In this document: piece after piece, positions 44,726 to 53,169 of the stretch
How the letters are laid out: each line of letters begins with the position of its first letter
How positions within the stretch are numbered: position 1 is the stretch's first letter
Source: Paenibacillus sp. SY21-1
GTDB taxonomy: Bacteria > Bacillota > Bacilli > Paenibacillales > Paenibacillaceae
Length of the DNA stretch: 64,000 nt
Reading direction: 5' to 3'
Assembly: GCF_005222705.1 (NCBI RefSeq)
Contig: NZ_STGF01000008.1
Location: 124,001-188,000, forward strand
Made by a program: the position numbers and the translations under genes
The notes under the pieces: model-generated
The model's input: the letters and a program-made list of their open reading frames with translations, nothing else
Databases searched by the model: none
What the model was told of the DNA's origin: nothing

Positions 44726-45473
44726 GTTTTGGTTGTCGCTGCTGGTTGTTCAGCTTGGCGTTGTTCTGCTCTCCGGTCAGGCATTTGCCCAGGCGATACC
44801 GGACGTATCGATCAACATCGGCGGCGGGGACGGAGAAGCGCAAGGAACGAGTGCGCTGTCGCTCTTGTTGCTCATCACCGTGCTCAGTATCGCTCCAGCC
44901 ATTCTGGTGCTGATGACCAGTTTTACAAGAATCGTCATCGTGCTCGGTTTTGTCAGAACGTCGCTTGGAACCCAGATGATGCCGCCCAATCAGGTGCTGA
45001 TCGGTCTTGCGATGTTTCTCACCTTCTTTATTATGGCTCCTACCTTTGCACAGGTGAATGAGGTTGCCTTGCAGCCCTATTTGAAAGGTGAAATCTCGCA
45101 AACGGAGGCTTTTGAAGAGGCTGCCGTGCCTATGAAGAAGTTTATGTTCTCTCATACGAGGGAAAAGGATTTGCTGTTGTTCATGAACTATACCCAGACG
45201 GAGAAGCCGGAAAGCTATGAAGACATTCCGATTACGGTATTGATCCCCGCCTATGCGATCAGTGAACTGAAAACGGCATTTCAGATGGGCTTTATGATTT
45301 TTATTCCGTTTCTTGTCATTGATATGATTGTGGCCAGTACGTTGATGGCCATGGGGATGATGATGCTTCCGCCGGTTATGATCTCGCTGCCGTTCAAGCT
45401 TTTGCTGTTTGTATTGGTAGATGGCTGGTATTTAATCGTCAAATCGTTATTGCTCAGTTTCAACACGGGATGA
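44712..45473 (+). CDS. fliP: Flagellar export gate protein FliP
   Basis: Core membrane channel protein of the type III export gate. It has 253 residues. A cleavable signal peptide is likely (FWLSLLVVQLGVVLLSGQAFAQA), followed by four transmembrane segments including SALSLLLLITVLSIAPAIL and LIGLAMFLTFFIMAP. Signature: LVLMTSFTRIVIVLGFVRTSLGTQ (core SFTRIVIVLGFVR), the plug-loop region MMLPPVMISLPFKLLLFVLVDGW near the end. Two adjacent ATGs (44712 and 44715) are possible starts, both inside fliO. Confidence 0.96.
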   Translation: MMKNKFWLSLLVVQLGVVLLSGQAFAQAIPDVSINIGGGDGEAQGTSALSLLLLITVLSIAPAILVLMTSFTRIVIVLGFVRTSLGTQMMPPNQVLIGLAMFLTFFIMAPTFAQVNEVALQPYLKGEISQTEAFEEAAVPMKKFMFSHTREKDLLLFMNYTQTEKPESYEDIPITVLIPAYAISELKTAFQMGFMIFIPFLVIDMIVASTLMAMGMMMLPPVMISLPFKLLLFVLVDGWYLIVKSLLLSFNTG

Positions 45474-45491
45474 CACAAGGAGGAGAGCTTA

Positions 45492-45761
45492 ATGAGTGCT
45501 GACTTCATCATCGGTTTGGCGGGAGAAGCCGTCTACGTCGTCTTGAAGGCCAGTGCGCCGATGCTCGCTCTTGCTTTGATCGTAGGTTTGCTTGTCAGTA
45601 TTTTTCAAGCCACTACGCAAATTCAGGAGCAGACGTTGGCGTTTGTTCCGAAAATTGTGGCCGTGTTTATCTCCATAATCGTTTTTGGTCCGTGGATTCT
45701 AAATACGATAGTCGATTTCACCTACAATCTACTGAATAATCTTCACCAATACATCGGTTAG
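45492..45761 (+). CDS. fliQ: Flagellar export gate protein FliQ
   Basis: Small two-helix membrane protein of the export gate. It has 89 residues. Helix 1 contains LALALIVGLLVSIFQATTQIQEQTLAFVPKI (core VSIFQATTQIQEQTLAFVPK), which is the family hallmark. Helix 2 is VAVFISIIVFGPWILNTIVDF. The start ATG at 45492 follows AAGGAGGAG, and fliR follows after 11 bases. Confidence 0.97.
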   Translation: MSADFIIGLAGEAVYVVLKASAPMLALALIVGLLVSIFQATTQIQEQTLAFVPKIVAVFISIIVFGPWILNTIVDFTYNLLNNLHQYIG

Positions 45762-45772
45762 GTTGTGAGTGA

Positions 45773-46564
45773 ATGAATGCAATCGTACAAGGGTTTCCTA
45801 TTTTTTTGCTAATCTTTTGTCGAATAACTGCATTTTTCGTCGTAGCTCCGGTTTTTTCGTCGCGTGGCGTTCCGAATGTGTTTAAAATCGGTCTCGGTTT
45901 TTTTATCTCCTTTATCGTATTTTTAACCTATGGGATGCAGCAGACGATCGTGCCGGACGCCGAATATGTGTTAGTTGTCATTCGCGAATTGTTGATTGGC
46001 TTATTGATGGGGTATGTCGTCTATTTGTTTTTTTCCGTCGTGCAATCGGCGGGCGCTTTTATGGATTTGCAGGTAGGATTTGCGATGGCAAACATCGTAG
46101 ATCCGCATACCGGCGTCTCTGCTCCGTTGCTCGGCAATTTTAAATATATGATGCTCATCGTTATTTTTCTAATGATGAACGGACATCATTTCTTGCTTAC
46201 TGGGTTGATGGACAGCTACAAATGGATTCCGATCGACAACGAATTGTTCAGCAGGCTTATGAGCGGCGGCGTAACGGACTTTTTGACCAGAACGGTAGCA
46301 AGTACGTTCTTGCTCGCGGTTCAACTCGCGGCTCCGTTAGTTGTAGCGATGTTTCTTACGGACGTAGGGCTGGGCTTTTTAACAAAAACTGCGCCGCAGT
46401 TCAACGTTTTTGTAATCGGAATACCGCTGAAGCTTCTTATCGGCATGGTGCTGCTGATCCTGCTGATGCCGGGCATCGCCAGTTTGTTTGAAACGCTGTT
46501 TTCCATTATGTTCAATTCGCTCGAGCAGCTGCTCGGGATCATCCAGGGGCCGCCTGAAGGGTAA
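45773..46564 (+). CDS. fliR: Flagellar export gate protein FliR
   Basis: Polytopic gate protein. It has 263 residues with about six transmembrane segments. Recognisable parts: FLLIFCRITAFFVVAPVFSSRGVPNVFKIGL at the N-terminus (core FCRITAFFVVAPVFSSRGVP), FMDLQVGFAMANIVDPHTG in the middle, and APQFNVFVIGIPLKLLIGM near the end. The ATG at 45773 follows GTGAGTGA, a weaker site than its neighbours. The next gene flhB follows after 14 bases. FliP, FliQ and FliR together form the export channel. Confidence 0.97.
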   Translation: MNAIVQGFPIFLLIFCRITAFFVVAPVFSSRGVPNVFKIGLGFFISFIVFLTYGMQQTIVPDAEYVLVVIRELLIGLLMGYVVYLFFSVVQSAGAFMDLQVGFAMANIVDPHTGVSAPLLGNFKYMMLIVIFLMMNGHHFLLTGLMDSYKWIPIDNELFSRLMSGGVTDFLTRTVASTFLLAVQLAAPLVVAMFLTDVGLGFLTKTAPQFNVFVIGIPLKLLIGMVLLILLMPGIASLFETLFSIMFNSLEQLLGIIQGPPEG

Positions 46565-46578
46565 CGGAGGTATCGGTT

Positions 46579-47676
46579 ATGAGCCAATTCCGCTTGAAGA
46601 TGAATCTTCAATTGTTCAGCGGAGAGAAGACGGAACAGGCAACGCCCAAAAAGAAAGCTGATGCGCGAAAAAAGGGACAGGTTGCCAAGTCCAACGATCT
46701 TCCGGGTTCATTTGTTTTATTGGCTATATTTCTGACCCTGATGATGCTCGGGGACTATTTCAAGCAGCATATTCTCATGTTATTTGGGAATTTGTTTGAG
46801 GATTGGCTGCTCATGGACCTGACGGCCGGCAACGTCATGACGCTTTTCAATGATGTGACGTGGGAGCTTCTGCTCATATTGATGCCAATCTTTGCTGTGG
46901 CTATGGTGATCGGCTTAGTCGGCAACATCGTACAATTCGGTTTTCTGCTGACTGGCGAGCCGCTTCAGATGAAGCTAAGCAAGTTAAATCCGCTTAATGG
47001 CTTCAAGCAGATTTTTTCTGCCAGAACTCTGGTCGAATTTTTGAAAAGCGTTTTGAAGCTGCTCATAATCGGCATCCTGGTTTACAGCGTAATCGCCAAA
47101 GAATGGGAACGTATTCTCATGCTGGCCAGCTTACCGATCCAGCAGATTTTTACCTTTACAGCAGGACTTGCCTTGAATCTTGGCATTCAGACGGGAGCGG
47201 TGCTCGCTGTGCTCGCCTTCGCCGATTATATGTACCAGCGCTACGAGCACGCCAAAAGCTTGCGGATGTCCAAGCAAGATATTAAGGATGAATACAAGAA
47301 GTCGGAGGGCGACCCGCTTATTAAAGGAAAGATTCGTGAGCGGCAGCGCCGCATGGCGATGCAGCGCATGATGCAAGAGGTCCCGAAAGCGGATGTCATC
47401 ATTACAAACCCGACGCATTTCGCCATCGCCCTGAAATATGACGCTTCAAAGATGGAGGCTCCTACGATTATTGCGAAGGGGATGGACCACGTCGCATTAA
47501 AAATCAGGGAAGTGGCGCGCGAGCACGACATCATCATGATGGAGAACAAGCCGCTTGCAAGAGCGCTTTATGAGCGCGCGGAAATCGGAGACGCCATACC
47601 TCCGGATTTGTTCCAGGCTGTTGCGGAAATTCTCGCTCATGTATATAAACTAAAGGGCCGTGTGAAATCGTCTTAA
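46579..47676 (+). CDS. flhB: Flagellar export switch protein FlhB
   Basis: Gate protein that changes export specificity from hook to filament. It has 365 residues. An N-terminal basic motif (LQLFSGEKTEQATPKKKADARKKGQ) precedes four transmembrane segments (about residues 35-220). The cytoplasmic domain carries the autocleavage site NPTH, with N277-P278. The C-terminal CC domain (about 278-365) contains APTIIAKGMD and ends AEILAHVYKLKG. The neighbouring YlqH is a stand-alone relative of this CC domain. The start ATG at 46579 follows CGGAGGTATCGG. Confidence 0.98.
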   Translation: MSQFRLKMNLQLFSGEKTEQATPKKKADARKKGQVAKSNDLPGSFVLLAIFLTLMMLGDYFKQHILMLFGNLFEDWLLMDLTAGNVMTLFNDVTWELLLILMPIFAVAMVIGLVGNIVQFGFLLTGEPLQMKLSKLNPLNGFKQIFSARTLVEFLKSVLKLLIIGILVYSVIAKEWERILMLASLPIQQIFTFTAGLALNLGIQTGAVLAVLAFADYMYQRYEHAKSLRMSKQDIKDEYKKSEGDPLIKGKIRERQRRMAMQRMMQEVPKADVIITNPTHFAIALKYDASKMEAPTIIAKGMDHVALKIREVAREHDIIMMENKPLARALYERAEIGDAIPPDLFQAVAEILAHVYKLKGRVKSS

Positions 47677-47698
47677 TCTAGCGGGAGGAGGCTGCATC

Positions 47699-49729
47699 AT
47701 GAAACTTAAAGATTTTATTATTCTATTCGGAGTAATCGGCATTGTCCTCATGATGATCATCCCGATCCCGGTCCTGCTGCTCGACGTACTTATTATCTTG
47801 AACATTTCCATTGCGCTTATGATTCTCCTAATTGCGATGAATACAAAGGAAGCGTTGGATTTCTCGATCTTCCCGGCCGTCCTGCTCATTACAACCTTGT
47901 TCCGGCTGGCGCTCAACATTTCGACAACCCGTAATATTTTGCAGCATGCCGAAGCGGGGGAAGTCGTAGCAACGTTCGGAAGCTGGGTTGGCGGCGGCCA
48001 GATTGCGATTGGTTTTATCGTCTTTCTCATTCTCGTGGTCGTGCAGTTCATCGTGATTACAAAGGGCTCCGAGCGGGTTGCGGAAGTTGCAGCCCGATTT
48101 ACGCTCGATGCGATGCCGGGCAAGCAGATGAGTATTGACGCTGACTTGAATGCCGGTCTGATCAACGAGCAGCAAGCGAAAGAGCGCCGCTCCAAGATCG
48201 AACGCGAAGCCGACTTCTACGGAGCGATGGACGGCGCGAGCAAGTTCGTAAAAGGGGACGCCATTGCCGCCATCATCATGCTCATTATTAACCTCATTGG
48301 CGGTTTTGTAATCGGCATGACGGTTCACGGCTTTTCATTCCAGGAATCGCTCGAAACGTTCTCGATTCTAACGATTGGCGACGGTCTCGTCAGCCAAATT
48401 CCGGCTTTGCTCATTTCGACCTCGGCAGGTCTTATCGTGACAAGAGCGGCCTCCGACGGCAATCTGGCGGAGGATGTAACCTCGCAATTGTTCAAATATC
48501 CTAAGCTGCTCTACGTAGCTGCCGGTACGATCGGCCTGCTTGGCTTTACGCCGATCGGCATTATGCGGACGTTTCCGTTTGCCATTATTTTGGCGGTAGG
48601 CGGCTGGTACATGCATAAAGCGATCAACAAGCAGCAGGAGCAGGAGGATATGCTTGTAGAGGAACAGCAAATTGAAGAGGTTCGCAGTCCAGAGAGCGTA
48701 ATTAGCTTGCTGCAAGTTGATCCGATTGAATTTGAATTTGGTTACGGACTGATTCCGCTGGCCGACGCGCAGCAAGGCGGAGACTTGCTTGATCGGATCA
48801 TTATGATTCGCAGACAATGCGCTCTGGAGCTTGGGCTTGTCGTTCCAGTTATCCGGATTCGCGACAATATCCAGCTCAAGCCCAATGAGTATGTTATCAA
48901 AATTAAAGGCAATCTCGTCGCACGCGGAGATCTGCTGCTGAATCATTATTTGGCCATGAGCCCGGGCTTTGAGGATGAATCGGTCGTTGGCATCGAGACG
49001 ATGGAGCCTGCTTTCGGATTGCCGGCCATCTGGATCGACGAGCAGATGAAAGAGCGTGCCGAGCTGTCGGGTTATACGGTAGTTGATCCGCCATCGGTCG
49101 TCGCGACGCATTTGACGGAGGTTGTCAAACGCCATGCGCATGAGCTGATCGGCAGACAGGAAGCAAAGGTGCTCGTAGAAAATGTGAAGGAGTCGTATCC
49201 GGCGCTGATCGACGAATTGATTCCATCCATCCTTACGATCGGCGACGTTCAGAAGGTGCTTGCGAAGCTGCTTCGCGAGAAAGTGTCGATTCGCGATTTG
49301 GTCACGATTTTCGAGGCGCTGGCCGATCACGGCCATTATACGAAAGACCCGGATATATTGACCGAATACGTTCGGCAAGCTTTATCACGACAAATTACCC
49401 AGCAGTTCTCATCCGGAAACGATACGCTTCGCGTCATTACCGTAGGACCGCAGCTGGAGAAGAAAATCGCGGAATCCGTGCAGCAGACCGATCAAGGCAG
49501 CTACATTGCGCTTGACCCTGTGTCAACGCAGCAGATCTACCAGCGACTGAACGAGCATGTGAGCAAGCAGATTCAATCTGGACAACAGCCCGTTGTGCTT
49601 GCTTCGCCAACCATTCGCATGTATTTAAGACAAATTGTCGAGCGAACGATGCAGGATGTGCCGGTTCTGTCATACAGCGAGCTTGAGCCGAACATTGAAG
49701 TGCAAAGCGTCGGGGTGGTGAACTTATGA
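47699..49729 (+). CDS. flhA: Flagellar export component FlhA
   Basis: Large export-gate protein that uses the proton motive force and docks late substrates with chaperones. It has 676 residues. About eight transmembrane helices fill residues 5-310, with the FHIPEP-type loop region seen here as GSERVAEVAARFTLDAMPGKQMSIDADLNAG (core RFTLDAMPGKQMSIDADLN). The cytoplasmic part (about 330-676) forms the nonameric ring. The start ATG at 47699 follows GGGAGGAGG. It overlaps flhF by four bases (ATGA), indicating coupled translation. Confidence 0.98.
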   Translation: MKLKDFIILFGVIGIVLMMIIPIPVLLLDVLIILNISIALMILLIAMNTKEALDFSIFPAVLLITTLFRLALNISTTRNILQHAEAGEVVATFGSWVGGGQIAIGFIVFLILVVVQFIVITKGSERVAEVAARFTLDAMPGKQMSIDADLNAGLINEQQAKERRSKIEREADFYGAMDGASKFVKGDAIAAIIMLIINLIGGFVIGMTVHGFSFQESLETFSILTIGDGLVSQIPALLISTSAGLIVTRAASDGNLAEDVTSQLFKYPKLLYVAAGTIGLLGFTPIGIMRTFPFAIILAVGGWYMHKAINKQQEQEDMLVEEQQIEEVRSPESVISLLQVDPIEFEFGYGLIPLADAQQGGDLLDRIIMIRRQCALELGLVVPVIRIRDNIQLKPNEYVIKIKGNLVARGDLLLNHYLAMSPGFEDESVVGIETMEPAFGLPAIWIDEQMKERAELSGYTVVDPPSVVATHLTEVVKRHAHELIGRQEAKVLVENVKESYPALIDELIPSILTIGDVQKVLAKLLREKVSIRDLVTIFEALADHGHYTKDPDILTEYVRQALSRQITQQFSSGNDTLRVITVGPQLEKKIAESVQQTDQGSYIALDPVSTQQIYQRLNEHVSKQIQSGQQPVVLASPTIRMYLRQIVERTMQDVPVLSYSELEPNIEVQSVGVVNL

Positions 49730-50949
49730 GAGTAAAACGTTATGTAGTCAATGCGTTGCCCGAGGCGGTGACCATGATCCGCAGCGAGCTAGGCAAGGAT
49801 GCGGTTATTCTCAATACGAAGGAAATCAAAGTCGGCGGCTTTATGGGAATGTTCCGCAAAAAGAAAATGGAAGTTATCGCTGCTATTGAATCCGGTCAGC
49901 AGCCTGCCGCAGCTCCGCAGCTTCCGAAAGCCGCGCCGCCGCCACGTCCGGAGCAATCGCTGGAGCAAATGGTCCAGACCGTACAACGAACGGCAGCGGC
50001 GGTTTTGGAGCCGCTGCCAGCTCCTGTAGCGGCAACGCCTCCCGCTTCGTCCGACAAGCTTCGTGAGGAGCGCGAGCAATTTATTATTAACGAAATCCGC
50101 GATCTGAAGCAGTATATGGCGACCTTGGCCAAAAAATCACAGGAGCAAGCGTCCATGACCGGAGCGCTGCTGGAATTGCGGGAGCGGCTTGACGATCAGG
50201 AGCTTGACGCCAAATGGCGGGACCAGCTGATCGAGTGGCTGATGACCGCCCAGCAGGAGCAGCAGGCCGAATGGTCCAAAGAGCAGCTTTGGGAGCAAGC
50301 TGCCGATAAATTGAAGGAATGGCTGCAGCCTTTCGACCGTGGCGAAATTGATCGTCAAGCCAGAATCGTCCATTTTGTCGGACCGACGGGCGTAGGCAAA
50401 ACGACGACCATTGCGAAGCTGGCAGCCGAGCAGACGATTAAGCAAGGACGTAAGGTCGGCTTTATTACATCGGATACGTACCGGATTGCCGCTGTCGATC
50501 AGCTCCGAACCTATGCCAATATTTTGAATGTGCCGATGGAGGTCGTATTTTCTCCGATGGATCTGCCGAAAGCCTTCAAGCAATTGGAGGGGCGGGAGCT
50601 TATTTACATGGATACGGCGGGAAGAAACTTTCGCAGCGAGCTGCATGTGTCCGAGGTAAACAGCCTGCTTCACGGAGCGGAGCCCGGTGAAACGGTGCTT
50701 GTGCTCAGCTTAACGGGCAAGACGAAGGATATGGCCGCCGTCGCGGCACAGTTTGGCAAATACGGCATTAAAAAGGTGCTGTTCACCAAGCTTGACGAAA
50801 CCTCCGTATATGGCGCCATTTTTAATCTGATTATGGATTTTGAGCTTATTCCTACCTATGTTGCAGGAGGACAAACCGTTCCTGACGATATAGAGCGGTT
50901 TAATGCAGATACGTATATTAAACAGCTGCTGGGGAGCGAGAGTCCATGA
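49726..50949 (+). CDS. flhF: Flagellar-number SRP-family GTPase FlhF
   Basis: SRP-type GTPase that sets the position and number of flagella. It has 407 residues (366 in B. subtilis). The N-terminal B domain contains RVKRYVVNALPEAVTMIRSELGKDAVIL (core LPEAVTMIRSELGKDAVIL). A Pro/Ala-rich linker (about 60-110) is followed by the N domain and G domain: G1 [36 protein letters not shown] and TKLDETS. It lies between flhA and flhG with ATGA overlaps on both sides, as is usual for this triplet. Confidence 0.96.
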   Translation: MRVKRYVVNALPEAVTMIRSELGKDAVILNTKEIKVGGFMGMFRKKKMEVIAAIESGQQPAAAPQLPKAAPPPRPEQSLEQMVQTVQRTAAAVLEPLPAPVAATPPASSDKLREEREQFIINEIRDLKQYMATLAKKSQEQASMTGALLELRERLDDQELDAKWRDQLIEWLMTAQQEQQAEWSKEQLWEQAADKLKEWLQPFDRGEIDRQARIVHFVGPTGVGKTTTIAKLAAEQTIKQGRKVGFITSDTYRIAAVDQLRTYANILNVPMEVVFSPMDLPKAFKQLEGRELIYMDTAGRNFRSELHVSEVNSLLHGAEPGETVLVLSLTGKTKDMAAVAAQFGKYGIKKVLFTKLDETSVYGAIFNLIMDFELIPTYVAGGQTVPDDIERFNADTYIKQLLGSESP

Positions 50950-51815
50950 ATGACCAAGCGGAGGCATTGCGTCATTTGATCAAACAACGGGAGCAGCAGG
51001 CTGAAGGCCGTCAAACCCGCATATTGACGGTGACAAGCGGCAAGGGCGGCGTCGGCAAATCAAATTTTAGTCTAAACTTCGCATTGACCTTGCAAAAAAT
51101 GGGACAGAAGGTACTCGTCTTTGATGCAGACATCGGCATGGCCAACATCGATGTGCTGATGGGCATCAGGTCGACTTACAATCTCTATCATCTGCTTAAA
51201 CAGGAAAAGACCATTTGGGAGATCGTGCAGGAAGGGCCCGGCGGCATCCATTTTATTGCAGGAGGATCCGGCTTTAAGGATCTTCTCGATTTAACGCCAG
51301 AGCAATTGAATGGATTTGAAAGGGAAATCGGCAAGCTGCATGGCGCTTACGATGTTATCTTATTCGATACGGGTGCCGGATTGTCGAAGGAAACGGTGAA
51401 GTTTATAGCGGCAGCCCAGGAAACCTTTGTGGTCACGACGCCTGAGCCAACCTCGATTACCGACGCTTACGCCTTAATCAAAATGGTGAAGAGCATGGAT
51501 TACGATATTTCTTTTAAATTAATCGTCAATCGAGCGGCGGATCTGCGAGAGGGCAGACAGACGGCTGAGAAAATCAGCATGGTTGCTGAACGCTTTTTGC
51601 AGGCCCCGTTGCCTTCAATGGGGATTGTACCGGATGATCCGCTTGTCCCGAAGGCGGTCAAACGCCAAGTTCCGTTTGCGCTTGCTTTTCCTGACGGAGC
51701 CGCATCGGTAGCGATTGAAAAGATGGCTAAAACATTTTTGGAATTACCGCAGACCGAAAGGGCTCGCGGCGGCGTCAAAGGGTTTCTTCATAAAATGTTC
51801 AGACTCGCAAAATAA
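50946..51815 (+). CDS. flhG: MinD-like ATPase FlhG (YlxH)
   Basis: MinD-family ATPase that stimulates FlhF GTPase activity and limits flagellar number. It has 289 residues. The N-terminal DQAEALRHLIKQ matches the FlhF-activating DQAxxLR motif. The deviant Walker A is TSGKGGVGKSN at about residue 31; FDADIGMANIDVLMG and DTGAGLS are the other nucleotide-binding elements. A C-terminal amphipathic membrane-targeting helix ends KGFLHKMFRLAK. The start ATG overlaps flhF by 4 bases. Confidence 0.97.
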   Translation: MNDQAEALRHLIKQREQQAEGRQTRILTVTSGKGGVGKSNFSLNFALTLQKMGQKVLVFDADIGMANIDVLMGIRSTYNLYHLLKQEKTIWEIVQEGPGGIHFIAGGSGFKDLLDLTPEQLNGFEREIGKLHGAYDVILFDTGAGLSKETVKFIAAAQETFVVTTPEPTSITDAYALIKMVKSMDYDISFKLIVNRAADLREGRQTAEKISMVAERFLQAPLPSMGIVPDDPLVPKAVKRQVPFALAFPDGAASVAIEKMAKTFLELPQTERARGGVKGFLHKMFRLAK

Positions 51816-51841
51816 TCCTTTGAAGGTGAGGTGTTGACTAG

Positions 51842-53125
51842 ATGGCTCCTTATCGCGTACTTGTTGTGGACGACTCGGCCTTTATGCGTAAAATTATTAC
51901 GGATCTTATTTTACAAGACTCGAATTTTACGATTGTAGGAACGGCTGTAAACGGACAGGAAGCGTTGGAAAAAATCAATGAATGTAAGCCTGATGCAGTA
52001 ACGCTTGACCTGGAAATGCCGGTGATGAACGGAATTGAAGCGTTAAGGCACATTATGAAAGCACAGCCGACGCCAGTTATTATGCTGTCTGGCATCAGCG
52101 AGGAGAACACAAGAGAGACCATTAAGGCGCTGCAGCTCGGAGCTTTCGATTTTATCCGCAAGCCGTCTGTTGCCTCAAACGATATTCATCAAGTCGGCGA
52201 AGTGCTGCTGGAGAAATTGCGCATCGCGGTACAAACCAAACGGTATCAGCCCGTTATAGCTATTGACGAGCAGGCCGAGGCACGAAAGGCCGTTGCGCCG
52301 CCTCCTGTCAAGCCTGAAGTGCAGCGGGAAAGGCCGGTTAAACCAAACAAACCGCTGCGTCCTGCCGCTGCCCCGCTACATACGAAAGAACAAGCTTTGA
52401 AACCGCCGGCTGCAGCTCCGAAAGCGGCGCCGGCTTCAACCGGACGCATACCTGCGGTTAGTCCTGCTCCTGCGGTCCCGATTGTGTCAGGGAGCAAGCT
52501 GGAGGACGGTAAAGACAAGCTTTCGGCTAAACCAGCCGCATCCGGTCCGTTCCGGCATCTGGTGGCGATCGGTACGTCAACGGGCGGGCCGAGAGCGTTG
52601 CACGAGGTGGTCACTTCCTTGCCCGGCGATTTTCCGGCGCCTGTGCTTATCGTCCAGCACATGCCGCCTAAATTTACGAAATCGCTGGCGCAGCGCCTGG
52701 ACAGCTTCAGCGCGTTAAAAGTAGTGGAGGCCGAGCAAGGAATGAAGGTTGCAGCAGGTGTCGTCTACTTGGCTCCTGGGGGCTACCATATGGAGCTTGT
52801 CAAGGAGCCGGGGGGCTATGCGATTCGCCTCACGGAGCAGCCGCAGCGGAACGGACATCGCCCTTCGGTAGATGTCATGTTCGAATCCTTGCTCTCGTTT
52901 AGCGAGCTGAAACGGCATGCCGTAATCATGACGGGCATGGGCAGCGACGGAGCAAAAGGGATGAAGCTGCTCACCGAGGCGGGAGTGGATTCGACCATTG
53001 CGGAAGCAGAGGAAACCTGCGTCGTATACGGTATGCCACGTTCAGCTGTTGAGCTTGGCGTCGTAAACAAAGTGCTCCCGTTGCAGCACATTGCCGGACA
53101 ATTGACGAATGCCGTACAGAAATAA
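51842..53125 (+). CDS. cheB: Chemotaxis protein-glutamate methylesterase CheB
   Basis: Response-regulator enzyme that removes methyl groups from chemoreceptors. It has 427 residues. The N-terminal receiver has D10, D11 and the phosphorylated D56 in LDLEMPVMNG. The linker (about 140-235) is unusually long and Pro/Ala/Lys-rich. The C-terminal esterase has the catalytic serine at about residue 246 (GTSTGGPRAL), the histidine in VQHMPP and the aspartate in MTGMGSDGAKG. The start ATG at 51842 follows GGTGAGGTG. cheA follows within 45 bases. Confidence 0.98.
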   Translation: MAPYRVLVVDDSAFMRKIITDLILQDSNFTIVGTAVNGQEALEKINECKPDAVTLDLEMPVMNGIEALRHIMKAQPTPVIMLSGISEENTRETIKALQLGAFDFIRKPSVASNDIHQVGEVLLEKLRIAVQTKRYQPVIAIDEQAEARKAVAPPPVKPEVQRERPVKPNKPLRPAAAPLHTKEQALKPPAAAPKAAPASTGRIPAVSPAPAVPIVSGSKLEDGKDKLSAKPAASGPFRHLVAIGTSTGGPRALHEVVTSLPGDFPAPVLIVQHMPPKFTKSLAQRLDSFSALKVVEAEQGMKVAAGVVYLAPGGYHMELVKEPGGYAIRLTEQPQRNGHRPSVDVMFESLLSFSELKRHAVIMTGMGSDGAKGMKLLTEAGVDSTIAEAEETCVVYGMPRSAVELGVVNKVLPLQHIAGQLTNAVQK

Positions 53126-53169
53126 TGTAAGCAATGCTGCTCGACCATACGAACAGGAGGTGCCGGGAA

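Noticed and set aside
48368..49378. 336-codon minus-strand open frame opposite flhA
   Set aside because: Antisense of a conserved gene; no start signal and no recognisable domain.
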